From: Mangrovibacterium marinum
Lineage (GTDB): Bacteria > Bacteroidota > Bacteroidia > Bacteroidales > Prolixibacteraceae
Length of the DNA stretch: 64,000 nucleotides
Assembly (NCBI RefSeq): GCF_003046625.1
Contig: NZ_QAAD01000001.1
Location: 248,001-312,000, forward strand
Reading direction: 5' to 3'
The first letter of the stretch is position 1, and each line of letters opens with the position of its first letter. A program made the position numbers and the translations under genes. Under the pieces are notes generated by a model, which worked only from the letters and a program-made list of their open reading frames with translations, made no database searches and had not been told where the DNA came from. Positions 8,061 to 16,305 of the stretch are shown piece by piece.

Positions 8061-10820
8061 ATGCGGGGACGCTTGTCAACTATTATTGGATTACTATTAC
8101 TCAGCTGCTTCTTATCCACGAACATCTACGGGCAGGAAGCCAATGAACTGCTGGCCATTTCCTGGGTTAAGGAAGGGCAATCGGTCAAGTCGGGTAAGTT
8201 TCTGTTCAACGTCATTCGGATTGAAAACAAAAGCCAATCACCTTTATCGCTGAGCCTTCAACTGGCAGCGCCCGAGGGAAGTCGCCTGGTAACCCAGGTT
8301 CCCGACTCGCTGCAAATTGCCGCCGGCACAACAAAATCCGTCCCTGTGCGCCTGATGACTTCAAAAGAATCCGTCGTCGACTTCAGCTACCAACTAATTG
8401 CAACAGCGTCCTGTAACAACCGGCGAGTTGAAAGTTCGACTTCTTATACGATCGAAGCTGAACGAAATTTCAAGCTCGTGTTCGACTCCCGGGCTTACGC
8501 TTTTCAACCCGATCAGGAAACCATTGAAATTGGGTACACCACTCAAAATGAAGGGAACGTGCCGGAGCATGCCACCATTCGCTTCCACCCTTCGGAAGAA
8601 CTTGCGCTGGTAGAAACCAAACAAGAAAACGAGATAGATATACCGGCCTACACCCAATGGAGCCAAAAGCTGAAGCTGAAACTAAAATCCTGGTATCGCA
8701 ACAAACCCTTAGAAAACAGCACGGTCCGTGTTCTTGTAAAAAATAACGAGACGGAAACCGAACAGCTACTGTACATCTCGAAGCTCGAAAATGAATATGA
8801 TAATTTCAGCTCTTCCCCGAAGCAAGCCGGCAATACGGTTGAATATCGGATGTTGGCATCCGAGGACGGTAACATTCAGAGTATCGCATCGGCGCAGGGA
8901 GAAACCGCGCTGAATGAAGGAAAATTAATTTACGGCGCACACCTGTCGGATTTCCAGTCGGAGATAGACAGCACATTTTTAACGCAAAACTATTTCGATC
9001 TCTACTATCAAACCGAACATGAATCGTTTGGTCTCGGAACATCGTCGGTAAGCGGGTTAAACCAACTGATGAAACGCAACAGCCTTTTTGCCGACAAATC
9101 GGTTGAAATAGGCAGCTACAACCAAATACGCCTGTTTGGCAACAAATCGATTAACCGGCAGGATTACGGGCTGGCAGCAGGTCACCAACTGACTTTTTCG
9201 GGCTTGAAAACGCGGACAAACATCGGCTACAACCAGGACCGGGAAACCGAGGCCACAACCTACCAGCTTGACCAGACCACTGAACTCAGGCGCCAATGGA
9301 TCAGTGCCCGGTACCATATTAACTACGAAAACGAAAACAACAAGCTGGACGGCCAGGAACAAACTTTTCTACAGGACATCGATTTGTCGGGTTTGTACCT
9401 GGACAAAAAGCTGCAGTTCACTTTCAACAACCGGATTGCCAAAACAAGCAGCGACCTTTCCAATCAGTTTAATTCGGACACACAGTTGAACCTGAACTAC
9501 CTGATCAACCAATCGGGGACGGCCTGGTCATTCCTCTATTCCTCCGGTTTTCAGAGCACATACACTGCCGACGCCTCCACCTGGTCGCGCTCCAGGCTCT
9601 ACAGAAGCCAATTCGCCTTCCCCATTGCGGCGCGAATGAATATGTACAGCGGACTTCAGCTTAACACCCTTGATCAATCGTCGAACCTGACATCCGACCT
9701 TAAAGGAAACAGCTACGGCGCCTTTTCGTCAGTTCAATACCACACGCAAAAATTCAGAGGAAGGGCCTACGCTGAAATCGGGCAAATGCATCTGAAGGAC
9801 GGCAACAGCAAGTTGCAATATTATCTGTCCACCAATGCAGATTACAGCCTGTCGTCCCAATCCCAATTTTCGGCCAATGTCAGATACGGCAACCTGACCA
9901 CACTGAAGCAGCTTGAAACAAAAAGCAACCAACTGGAAATGAGGATGGGGCTAACACAAGCCCTTCCCGGCCACAACAACAGCTTTTCGCTGATGGCTTA
10001 CTACAAAAAGGAAGCCGACCAAACCTCGTCACCACTGTCGCTAAAGGCGGGCATCGACATCTGGAGCAAGAACAACTTCAACCTGAATACCAGTGTCAGC
10101 TTTAAATCGAAAACCGGAGAACATCAATTTGGGCTATCTGCCGTGGAGGCCAAAATAAGCAAACACTTCAACCCGAAAAATAATGACAAACTTTATTGCG
10201 ACTACCAGTTGCTGTTTTTTAAAGATGACAACGGAAACAACATCGCCGACGAAAACGAAGAACGCATTGCCGGTATAAAAGCGATATTAACGCCGGAAGC
10301 CGGCAACAACAGGGCCAGCCGAATCACAGCGTTGACTTTGGTATCAGCCCAAAATGGCCTTATCAAATACAAAAACCTACCCTGCGGGCAATACAAAATA
10401 AAGTACTACCCGATGGTTGACCTGAATGGCTATTACAATTTCGATGAAAGCGAATTTTCGACCCCTTTACGATCCGACAACATGCAGCAAATTGCTTTTT
10501 CAAAGGCTGCCAAAATAGTCGGCAGTATTACGCTTACCCGCTCAAACTTCTCCAGCATGGGCGATATCAGCGTGGAGAATATTCGCGTTACGGCCACCAG
10601 CAAACTGGGCAAAACCTATTCGGCCCTGACCGACAAATTCGGGAACTACATGATATACCTTCCGCAGAATCAAACTTATACGTTAACCTTAAATGATATT
10701 TTCGGGTCGAAATTCCAGATCAAACGGAACAACTCGCAAGTCGACTGTTCCCAGGCCACGGAGGTAAAGTTTGACTTTGAGGTAAGCGAAAAGAAAAGAA
10801 ACATTAATTTTGGGAAATAA
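8061..10820 (+). CDS. Large outer-membrane beta-barrel protein, putative usher-like assembly platform
   Basis: 919 residues. An N-terminal signal peptide (about 1-25) is followed by two predicted Ig-like segments (about 28-245). A long stretch of alternating amphipathic strands rich in Tyr, Gln, Asn and Ser (about 250-690) looks like a transmembrane barrel. Two further modules follow: an SdrD-B-like segment (about 712-790) with a Ca-loop-like DDNGNNIADENEE, and a carboxypeptidase-regulatory-like segment (about 800-900). There is no TonB box or SusC signature and no type IX sorting domain at the C-terminus. The architecture (periplasmic sandwich, barrel, C-terminal sandwiches), next to a chaperone-like gene and subunit-like genes, recalls fimbrial ushers, but I see no direct usher family motif. 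It could instead be an adhesin or porin-anchored surface protein. Confidence 0.85.
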   Translation: MRGRLSTIIGLLLLSCFLSTNIYGQEANELLAISWVKEGQSVKSGKFLFNVIRIENKSQSPLSLSLQLAAPEGSRLVTQVPDSLQIAAGTTKSVPVRLMTSKESVVDFSYQLIATASCNNRRVESSTSYTIEAERNFKLVFDSRAYAFQPDQETIEIGYTTQNEGNVPEHATIRFHPSEELALVETKQENEIDIPAYTQWSQKLKLKLKSWYRNKPLENSTVRVLVKNNETETEQLLYISKLENEYDNFSSSPKQAGNTVEYRMLASEDGNIQSIASAQGETALNEGKLIYGAHLSDFQSEIDSTFLTQNYFDLYYQTEHESFGLGTSSVSGLNQLMKRNSLFADKSVEIGSYNQIRLFGNKSINRQDYGLAAGHQLTFSGLKTRTNIGYNQDRETEATTYQLDQTTELRRQWISARYHINYENENNKLDGQEQTFLQDIDLSGLYLDKKLQFTFNNRIAKTSSDLSNQFNSDTQLNLNYLINQSGTAWSFLYSSGFQSTYTADASTWSRSRLYRSQFAFPIAARMNMYSGLQLNTLDQSSNLTSDLKGNSYGAFSSVQYHTQKFRGRAYAEIGQMHLKDGNSKLQYYLSTNADYSLSSQSQFSANVRYGNLTTLKQLETKSNQLEMRMGLTQALPGHNNSFSLMAYYKKEADQTSSPLSLKAGIDIWSKNNFNLNTSVSFKSKTGEHQFGLSAVEAKISKHFNPKNNDKLYCDYQLLFFKDDNGNNIADENEERIAGIKAILTPEAGNNRASRITALTLVSAQNGLIKYKNLPCGQYKIKYYPMVDLNGYYNFDESEFSTPLRSDNMQQIAFSKAAKIVGSITLTRSNFSSMGDISVENIRVTATSKLGKTYSALTDKFGNYMIYLPQNQTYTLTLNDIFGSKFQIKRNNSQVDCSQATEVKFDFEVSEKKRNINFGK

Positions 10821-10842
10821 CATTCGCACTAAACAGGAAAAA

Positions 10843-11640
10843 ATGACAAAACAGCTTTTATCCACGTTACTGCTCATCCTCTCATTTTCAGCTCTGGAAG
10901 CACAAAATTTTGAAGTTGCCCCTACCCGGCTCGACTTCAACCTTGAACCCGGGCAGAACGGACGTATGCAACTCAACATCATCAACCACGCATCGTCTCC
11001 TAAAGATTACACCATCAATTTAAGCGACTTTGTTGTTGACAGTTTGAACAATGTCGACTACAAACCAGTTGGTTCAACCCAACGAACACTGGAATCCTGG
11101 CTCAGCATTTCGCCGACCTTTTTTACGCTGCAACCCAACGAAAGCACCAAGATTGACATCACCATAAGCACCCCTGCCGGCGAAGAAGGCAATGCCACCA
11201 AATGGGGCACGCTGTTTATTCAGGAAGTTGAAGAGCAAAACGAAATGCTGGCGGCCGATAAAAGCACCAAAGCAGGTATTATCATCAATCCCAGCATCGG
11301 AGTTTATGTTATTCAATCTCCGGCTTCGGGGCAAAACGAAAGTGCCACAATCAGTAATTTCCGGGAAACAGCGCAAAGCGGAACCTTGGCAGCCGACATC
11401 AAAAACACAGGCGACAAAGTGCTAATGGCGAAAGTGTCCCTGATTGTTTCGAACCTGCAAACCGCAGAAGAAAACACCCTTGAAGCGGTCGAAATAAATT
11501 TACTGCCCGGTGTGAAGAAAACAGTTGAATTGAAATTACCCGACAACATGTTACCGGGCGATTACTCGATTACCGCCGTACTCGACTATTCGCCCAATAA
11601 AGATCTGGAAGGCGCACTTCTGGATTACACCGTAAAATAG
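10843..11640 (+). CDS. Periplasmic Ig-fold protein, putative fibre chaperone
   Basis: 265 residues; the ATG at 10843 starts a signal peptide ending at LEAQ, and an upstream TTG at 10810 would overlap the previous gene. The N-terminal part (FEVAPTRLDFNLEPGQNGRMQ, then INLSDF) reads like an Ig-like domain of pilus chaperones or DUF916-type proteins: P-x-R-x-x-F, then N-x-x-x-x-x-x-x-Y. A second sandwich domain starts near 165 and ends in VLDYSPNKDLEGALLDYTV. It is encoded 22 nt after the barrel gene and 6 nt before the MORN gene, so all three are very probably co-transcribed. A chaperone role is inferred from fold and context; no donor-strand motif can be proven by eye. Confidence 0.85.
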   Translation: MTKQLLSTLLLILSFSALEAQNFEVAPTRLDFNLEPGQNGRMQLNIINHASSPKDYTINLSDFVVDSLNNVDYKPVGSTQRTLESWLSISPTFFTLQPNESTKIDITISTPAGEEGNATKWGTLFIQEVEEQNEMLAADKSTKAGIIINPSIGVYVIQSPASGQNESATISNFRETAQSGTLAADIKNTGDKVLMAKVSLIVSNLQTAEENTLEAVEINLLPGVKKTVELKLPDNMLPGDYSITAVLDYSPNKDLEGALLDYTVK

Positions 11641-11646
11641 CACGCA

Positions 11647-12798
11647 ATGAAACATTGGCTTCCCTTCCTATTTCTGATAACCGCTTACTCGGTATCGGCC
11701 CAGACTTTTATTGATACCGTTTTTTATGAAAACAATGTCACTCCGAAGACCATCGCCGAGCTGAAAATCGTCCATGGCGAAACCATCAGGCACGGTAGCT
11801 TTAAATATTATTTTCCCAGCGGAGCGCTCTCGCAAATGGGCTACTACTCGGAAAACCAACCCGACAGTATTTGGACGATTTACAAGCAATCGGGGCAGGT
11901 ACAGGAAATCTCGGAATACAAAAAAGGTGTGAAAAATGGCGATTTTGCCATTTACTACCCCAACGGAAATCTGAAACAGGTTGGCAGATGGAAGGAAGGC
12001 AAACTGGAAGGTGAGCTGACGACCTACTACCCCAATGGCGCGGTTTTGGAAAAAACACATTATCAAACCGGCAAGCTTACCGGGCAAGCAATTGGTTACA
12101 CCGAAGACGGGAAATTACGCTTTGAGCGCAACTACCTCGACAACGAGATTAACGGCATCAACAACGAATATTTCAGTACCGGAACGCCCAAGATTGAGTC
12201 CACACAGCGAAACGGGCAGTTTGATGGTGAATACCGTGAATATTTCGAAAACGGGAACTTACAAAAGTCCTTCAACTACAAGAACGGAATTATTGACGGC
12301 AACTATAAAACCTACTACAACAACGAGCAATTAAAATCGGAGGTAAGCTACACCGACGGTAAAATGAGTGGCCCTTACACCGCATACTACCCGCAAGGCT
12401 CGGTAAAAGAAGAAAGCAACTATAACGACGACCAAAAGTCGGGGAAAAGCACCATGTACTATAACGATGGCGCAGTCTATATCTCGGGGAAATACGCCAA
12501 CGGAAAATTCTCGGGGCTTTGGAAAATTTACTACCCCAACGGCAAGCTCAAACAAAAGGGAAAATACACCAACGGGCAAGCAGAAGGAAAATGGTCGTTC
12601 TACCACGAAAACGGAGCGCTGAACAAATCCGGCAAATACCGAAACGACAGCGAAACAGGAATCTGGAAACACTATTTTCCGAACAAACAGCCCAAAATGA
12701 TCGTCTCCTACAATGACGGGAAAGTTGCCCGGATTTTGGAAGCTTATGACGAAAAAGGAAGTGCTGTTGATCCGTCGACAATCAAATTAGATCAATGA
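11647..12798 (+). CDS. Secreted MORN-repeat protein
   Basis: 383 residues with a signal peptide (MKHWLPFLFLITAYSVSAQ). About a dozen repeats of roughly 23 residues follow the pattern YYPNGxLKxxGxYxxGKxxGxW, typical of MORN-like proteins often auto-annotated as YwqK-type antitoxin. No toxin gene is nearby, so that label is not supported. It is the last gene of the barrel-chaperone operon, 6 nt after its neighbour. Such repeats form an extended beta-sheet and could act as a periplasmic or surface scaffold for the assembly, but the function is unknown. Confidence 0.88.
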   Translation: MKHWLPFLFLITAYSVSAQTFIDTVFYENNVTPKTIAELKIVHGETIRHGSFKYYFPSGALSQMGYYSENQPDSIWTIYKQSGQVQEISEYKKGVKNGDFAIYYPNGNLKQVGRWKEGKLEGELTTYYPNGAVLEKTHYQTGKLTGQAIGYTEDGKLRFERNYLDNEINGINNEYFSTGTPKIESTQRNGQFDGEYREYFENGNLQKSFNYKNGIIDGNYKTYYNNEQLKSEVSYTDGKMSGPYTAYYPQGSVKEESNYNDDQKSGKSTMYYNDGAVYISGKYANGKFSGLWKIYYPNGKLKQKGKYTNGQAEGKWSFYHENGALNKSGKYRNDSETGIWKHYFPNKQPKMIVSYNDGKVARILEAYDEKGSAVDPSTIKLDQ

Positions 12799-12935
12799 TC
12801 AATGGCTGCATAGACAAATGACCGAAGCTTTGGGATCCGGGTGGCCCGTTTGTCGGGTTTTCGCTCCACCTCTAATCAAAACCAGTTGTTGACATTGCGC
12901 CTTATTGTCTTTGCGTGGTAAGACATACAGAAAAC

Positions 12936-13523
12936 ATTCATGATTCCGGGGAATCACCAACAGGAATGAAAGTGTAGTAGTTTTCGACTATGCTGTTGTC
13001 GTTGTTTTCATAAGTTGTCGGGTTGTCGTTCTAAAAGGTCATCAACAAGAAAGAAGGCGTTTCGATCAATGAGAAAAAGTTGGGAACCGGTTGGCCTATT
13101 TTCATCAAGGCCGGAATCAAACGAAAAGCTTAGTGCAATCCCGGAGGGATGCTATTTGGGTAGCTTAACGACGACGGGGGGAAATTCCGTCCCGTACGGG
13201 ACGGGACAATCTACCTAAGATCTTTAGTGCTACCCAAATTATACCGTTGCACAGGCTAAATTTATACTCTGAAATAGGACGGTATAATGCCGATAGACTG
13301 AAAAAGGAGCATTGAAACGAAGTGATTGGATGCGACACTTTTGAAGCTAATCGGTATTGAATGGCTAAAGCCATTGCTGAAAAATGAGAACCCGTCCGGT
13401 AGGACAAAAGATCCTTTTTTATACAAATTAGAATTGACGGAACAATCGCTTAAGCGTCGAAAAAGAGACTTTCACGAAAAAATATTCATGATTCGGAGGG
13501 AATCACCAATAGGGATGAAAGTG
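12936..13523 (+). repeat. Composite dispersed repeat, full-length copy
   Basis: About 588 bp bounded by direct copies of a terminal motif: ATTCATGATTCC...AATCACCAACAGGAATGAAAGTG at 12936-12974 and a close variant at 13484-13523. Inside are CCCGGAGGGATG (about 13140), the palindrome CGTCCCGTACGGGACG (13190-13205), a 10-bp inverted pair ATTATACCGT/ACGGTATAAT, a hairpin AATGGCT-AA-AGCCATT (13360-13375) and GTCCGGTAGGAC. It recurs inverted at 42739-43125 and direct at 45826-46282. There is no transposase gene; the hairpin content recalls REP/RAYT-type elements mobilised in trans. Confidence 0.75.
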
Positions 13524-13718
13524 GCACGCTTTACAAATAGCGCACCAGCGGGGTGCAGAATAGTAGAGGTGCTTTTCCGAATCGTCATTCAGGTTATGAC
13601 AAATTCATCGCCTAATCACCATAACACTTCTATGTTTATCAGCAAAAAATAGGGAACATTAGGTTCGAACGAGCCAATCATGAACAAATGGAAACAGCTT
13701 GTTCTTTTTGAGAGGTCG

Positions 13719-13858
13719 TTTCCATGCGTGTTTGCCTCCACCGGCGGTTCGGGAAGCAATTTCCATCCGTGCTTGCCCCGACCGACCGTTCGGGAAGCAA
13801 TTTCCATCGGTGCTTAGCTCGACCGGCCATTCAGGAGCCAATTTCCATCGGTGCTTCA
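13719..13858 (+). repeat. 41-bp tandem repeat array
   Basis: Units start at 13719, 13760, 13801 and 13842, each opening with TTTCCATNNGTG and three ending GGGAAGCAA or a variant, an exact 41-bp period with about 3.4 units. Units differ by point changes. It lies between the composite repeat and the permease gene. Confidence 0.85.
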
Positions 13859-13876
13859 GTTTCGAGCTGAACCGCA

Positions 13877-13950
13877 ATTCAAAGCATCTTCGGTGCGATT
13901 TGAAAGTCCTGCCTACCGCAGGCGGGCGCACCACCCGAAGAAGACTTTCA
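13877..13950 (+). repeat. Dispersed hairpin repeat (second copy at 45600-45675)
   Basis: Reads AAAGCATCTTCGGTGCG, then CCTGCCTACCGCAGGCGGG (an internal hairpin), then CACCCGAAGA. Similar sequence in the same order lies at 45600-45675. Confidence 0.6.
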
Positions 13951-13986
13951 AAAAAAAAGGAGCAACCAACCGATTGCTCCTTTTTG
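13951..13986 (-). terminator. Rho-independent terminator of the NCS2 permease gene
   Basis: AAAAGGAGCAA pairs with TTGCTCCTTTT around CCAACCGA. A and T runs on both sides could make it bidirectional. Confidence 0.8.
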
Positions 13987-14005
13987 CTATATAGGCTAAA
14001 ATCAA

Positions 14006-15298
14006 TTATACACCTAACCAAAGGTTCACCACCGACAAGGCTGCAATCAGCCACATCAGCCACGAAACCTCGTCGAATTTGCCGGTAACAGCTTTCAGGA
14101 TGACGTAAGAGATAAACCCAAACGACAAACCGGTAGAAATACTGTAGGTCAGCGGCATCAACACAATAGTGAGAAATGCCGGGATAGAGTCGGCAAAATC
14201 ACCAAAGTTGATCTGCTTAATATTTTTAAACATATAAACCCCAACAATCACCAATGCCGGAGCAGTGGCATAACTGGGCACCATGCCAATCAGGGGAGCA
14301 AAAAACAAGGCCAGAAAAAAGAAACCTGCCGTAATAACCGAGGCAAAGCCCGTTTTGGCACCGTTGGCAATCCCCGAAGCCGATTCGATATAGGTTGTTG
14401 TTGTACTGGTTCCCAGCAACGAGCCGGCCACAGTAGCCACGGCATCGGCTTCCAGGATGCGGTCGACATACTTCACCTTACCGTCTTTGTCCACAAAGCC
14501 TGCTTCGTACGAACAAGCCACAATAGTACCTACCGAGTCGAACAGGTCGACGAACATGAAGGAGAACACCGCACCGATCAAGCCAAAGCTCAAGGCCGAC
14601 ATAATGTCCAGTTTCAGGGCAATGGGACTAATTGAGGGCGGCAGCGACACCAAGGTGTCGGGTGCTTTCACCTCGCCGGCAATCAGGGCAATAATGGTGG
14701 TAATAATGATTCCGTAGAAAATACCGCCTCTTACCTTTTTCACTTCCAGGATAGCCGTGATAATCAAACCAACAAGGCCAATCAGCAGGGTCGGTGTAAA
14801 CGGCCCCAGGCCAACAAAAGTAGCCGGGTTGGCAACCACCAATCCCATATTTTTGAAGCCGATAAAGGAGATAAACAAACCAATACCAGCACCCGTCGCC
14901 AGGCGCAAAGCCAGCGGAATGGTATGAATAATTTTGGTTCGGATACCGGTAACCGTTAAGGCCAGGAACACAATCCCCGAAATAAACACCACCCCAAGCG
15001 CTGTTTGCCATTCCACGCCGGCACCAATCACCAGGGTATAGGTAAAGAAGGCATTCAGCCCCATCCCGGGGGCCATGGCATAAGGCACTTTAGCCCAAAC
15101 ACCGGCCAGCAGCGTACCAATAACCGCGGCCACAATGGTTACCGTAATCAGGGCATTCCGATCCATTCCGGCATCGCCCAGAATGTTCGGGTTCACAAAA
15201 ATGATGTAGGCCATCGTCAGGAAGGTTGTGACCCCCCCGATGATTTCCTTGCGGAACGACGATCCGCGCTCCGAAATCTTAAAAAAGTTATCCAGCAT
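14006..15298 (-). CDS. NCS2 family purine/nucleobase permease (AzgA-like)
   Basis: 430 residues, the usual length for the hypoxanthine/guanine/adenine transporter branch of NCS2. The N-terminal ISERGSSFRKEIIGGVTTFLTM and the VPYAMAPGMGLNAFFTYT segment are characteristic. About a dozen hydrophobic helices span the protein, and the signature region of helix 10 (ESASGIANGAKTGFASV) is present. It acts in the inner membrane, importing purine bases with protons. The gene is 18 nt downstream of a Tsx/DUF5020-type porin gene on the same strand, so outer- and inner-membrane uptake steps are probably co-expressed. The exact base transported cannot be read from sequence. Confidence 0.93.
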   Translation of the reverse strand: MLDNFFKISERGSSFRKEIIGGVTTFLTMAYIIFVNPNILGDAGMDRNALITVTIVAAVIGTLLAGVWAKVPYAMAPGMGLNAFFTYTLVIGAGVEWQTALGVVFISGIVFLALTVTGIRTKIIHTIPLALRLATGAGIGLFISFIGFKNMGLVVANPATFVGLGPFTPTLLIGLVGLIITAILEVKKVRGGIFYGIIITTIIALIAGEVKAPDTLVSLPPSISPIALKLDIMSALSFGLIGAVFSFMFVDLFDSVGTIVACSYEAGFVDKDGKVKYVDRILEADAVATVAGSLLGTSTTTTYIESASGIANGAKTGFASVITAGFFFLALFFAPLIGMVPSYATAPALVIVGVYMFKNIKQINFGDFADSIPAFLTIVLMPLTYSISTGLSFGFISYVILKAVTGKFDEVSWLMWLIAALSVVNLWLGV

Positions 15299-15316
15299 AA
15301 TGATTGACTATTTGGA

Positions 15317-16012
15317 TTAGAATGTGTATTTCACCGCCAAAGTCGGGTTTACCTGCCAGCCATCTTCAGCAAAGTTGCTGCTGATCTCAATTTCGGTACC
15401 GGCTGCAAAGTTGGGGCAGAAGTTATACCAAAGCTGAGGCTCGGTCAGGAAACGGAATTTCTTAGTTCCCCATCCCATTTCTTCTTTCCAGAAATCAGCA
15501 AAACCATTGAATACCAATTTTCCTTCGGCCATTTTCACGGTCCACACAGCCGTTAACTGAAACGAAGCATCTTCCTTGTCTTTAATGCGTTTGTAGTTCG
15601 CCTGCAGGGTCAGAATTTTGGAGAAGTCACTCGATGCCCAGGTGTGCTCAACACCGGCCAACCAACAATTCTCGATCGGAACGTATTTGTCAACAAAAGG
15701 TGGAGCATAAACTTTCATGGTACCGCCGTTGTACTCCACACGCGGCATAATAGCCTGTGTTTCCTTCCATTTAAAGGCACGGGCAATTTCCCAGTAAGCC
15801 AGCGAAACGCCATTGTCAACATTCCGCTCATCCGAACCGTAATCCATGTCGATAAAGAAGAAAGTTGAACCGTACTTGTCGGGACGAAACATCTCAACAG
15901 TTGTTGTAACAAGTTTGCGGTCTTTCCCGAAATCGTAATGCATCTGAATATTCTGTGCATAAACAGCACCCGAAAATGCAACAGCAAAGAGGATAAACAA
16001 GATTTTTTTCAT
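15317..16012 (-). CDS. Tsx-like nucleoside-channel porin (DUF5020 type)
   Basis: 231 residues from MKKILFILFAVAFSGAVYAQ, a signal peptide that fixes the start at 16012; the frame extends 13 codons further upstream without reason to use it. The mature part consists of amphipathic strands with many aromatic residues and ends in VNPTLAVKYTF with the C-terminal Phe typical of outer-membrane barrels. The pattern FxFIDMDYGSDE and AYWEIAR fits Tsx-related nucleoside-specific channels. Together with the downstream NCS2 permease it suggests nucleoside/nucleobase passage across the outer membrane. Confidence 0.87.
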   Translation of the reverse strand: MKKILFILFAVAFSGAVYAQNIQMHYDFGKDRKLVTTTVEMFRPDKYGSTFFFIDMDYGSDERNVDNGVSLAYWEIARAFKWKETQAIMPRVEYNGGTMKVYAPPFVDKYVPIENCWLAGVEHTWASSDFSKILTLQANYKRIKDKEDASFQLTAVWTVKMAEGKLVFNGFADFWKEEMGWGTKKFRFLTEPQLWYNFCPNFAAGTEIEISSNFAEDGWQVNPTLAVKYTF

Positions 16013-16048
16013 GATCTTCAAATTGTAAGTGTAAAGATTAATAAGCGG

Positions 16049-16056
16049 CAAAATTA
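16049..16056 (-). promoter_or_regulatory. TAnnTTTG promoter element of the porin-permease operon
   Basis: Minus strand TAATTTTG, 36 nt before the start codon at 16012. Confidence 0.45.
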
Positions 16057-16278
16057 TAAAAAAAGGTGAAAGTACGCCTACCCTCCCCGTCCGATCTGTT
16101 GGAAGTCAAACCATTAGTTGGCCACCAGAGTCGGGCGAAGCGGGCAAAGCAGCTAATTTCCATTTTTTTCGGTAAGCCGATGAGCATAGCCTTCCCCGGC
16201 TACCGCGCTATCCGCTTTCGATCGTCGGCACTCGCCTGCCCCAAAACCCGAACAATTGGCACAACCAAAAGAAAAGCT

Positions 16279-16286
16279 TAGCTTTG
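16279..16286 (+). promoter_or_regulatory. TAnnTTTG promoter element of the acyl-CoA ligase gene
   Basis: TAGCTTTG, 19 nt before the ATG at 16306. Confidence 0.4.
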
Positions 16287-16305
16287 CCGGCGCAAAAATG
16301 CCTTA

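Larger units (their letters stand above)
12799..14005. other. Non-coding intergenic region built from repeats
   Basis: About 1.2 kb without a believable gene. It contains the dispersed composite repeat (12936-13523), a 41-bp tandem array (13719-13858), a shorter dispersed repeat (13877-13950) and the terminator of the opposing permease gene. Open frames here are products of the repeats. Confidence 0.75.

Noticed and set aside
11647-12798. YwqK-type antitoxin of a toxin-antitoxin pair
   Set aside because: The protein is secreted, its repeats are MORN-like and no toxin gene is adjacent.
12936-13523. Insertion sequence
   Set aside because: No transposase frame and no target duplication were found; ends are direct, not inverted, repeats.
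13719-13858. CRISPR-like array
   Set aside because: Units are contiguous with no unique spacers, and no cas genes are nearby; it is a simple tandem repeat.
16013-16305. Purine riboswitch upstream of the porin-permease operon
   Set aside because: I could not see the conserved loops of a purine aptamer in the short leader.
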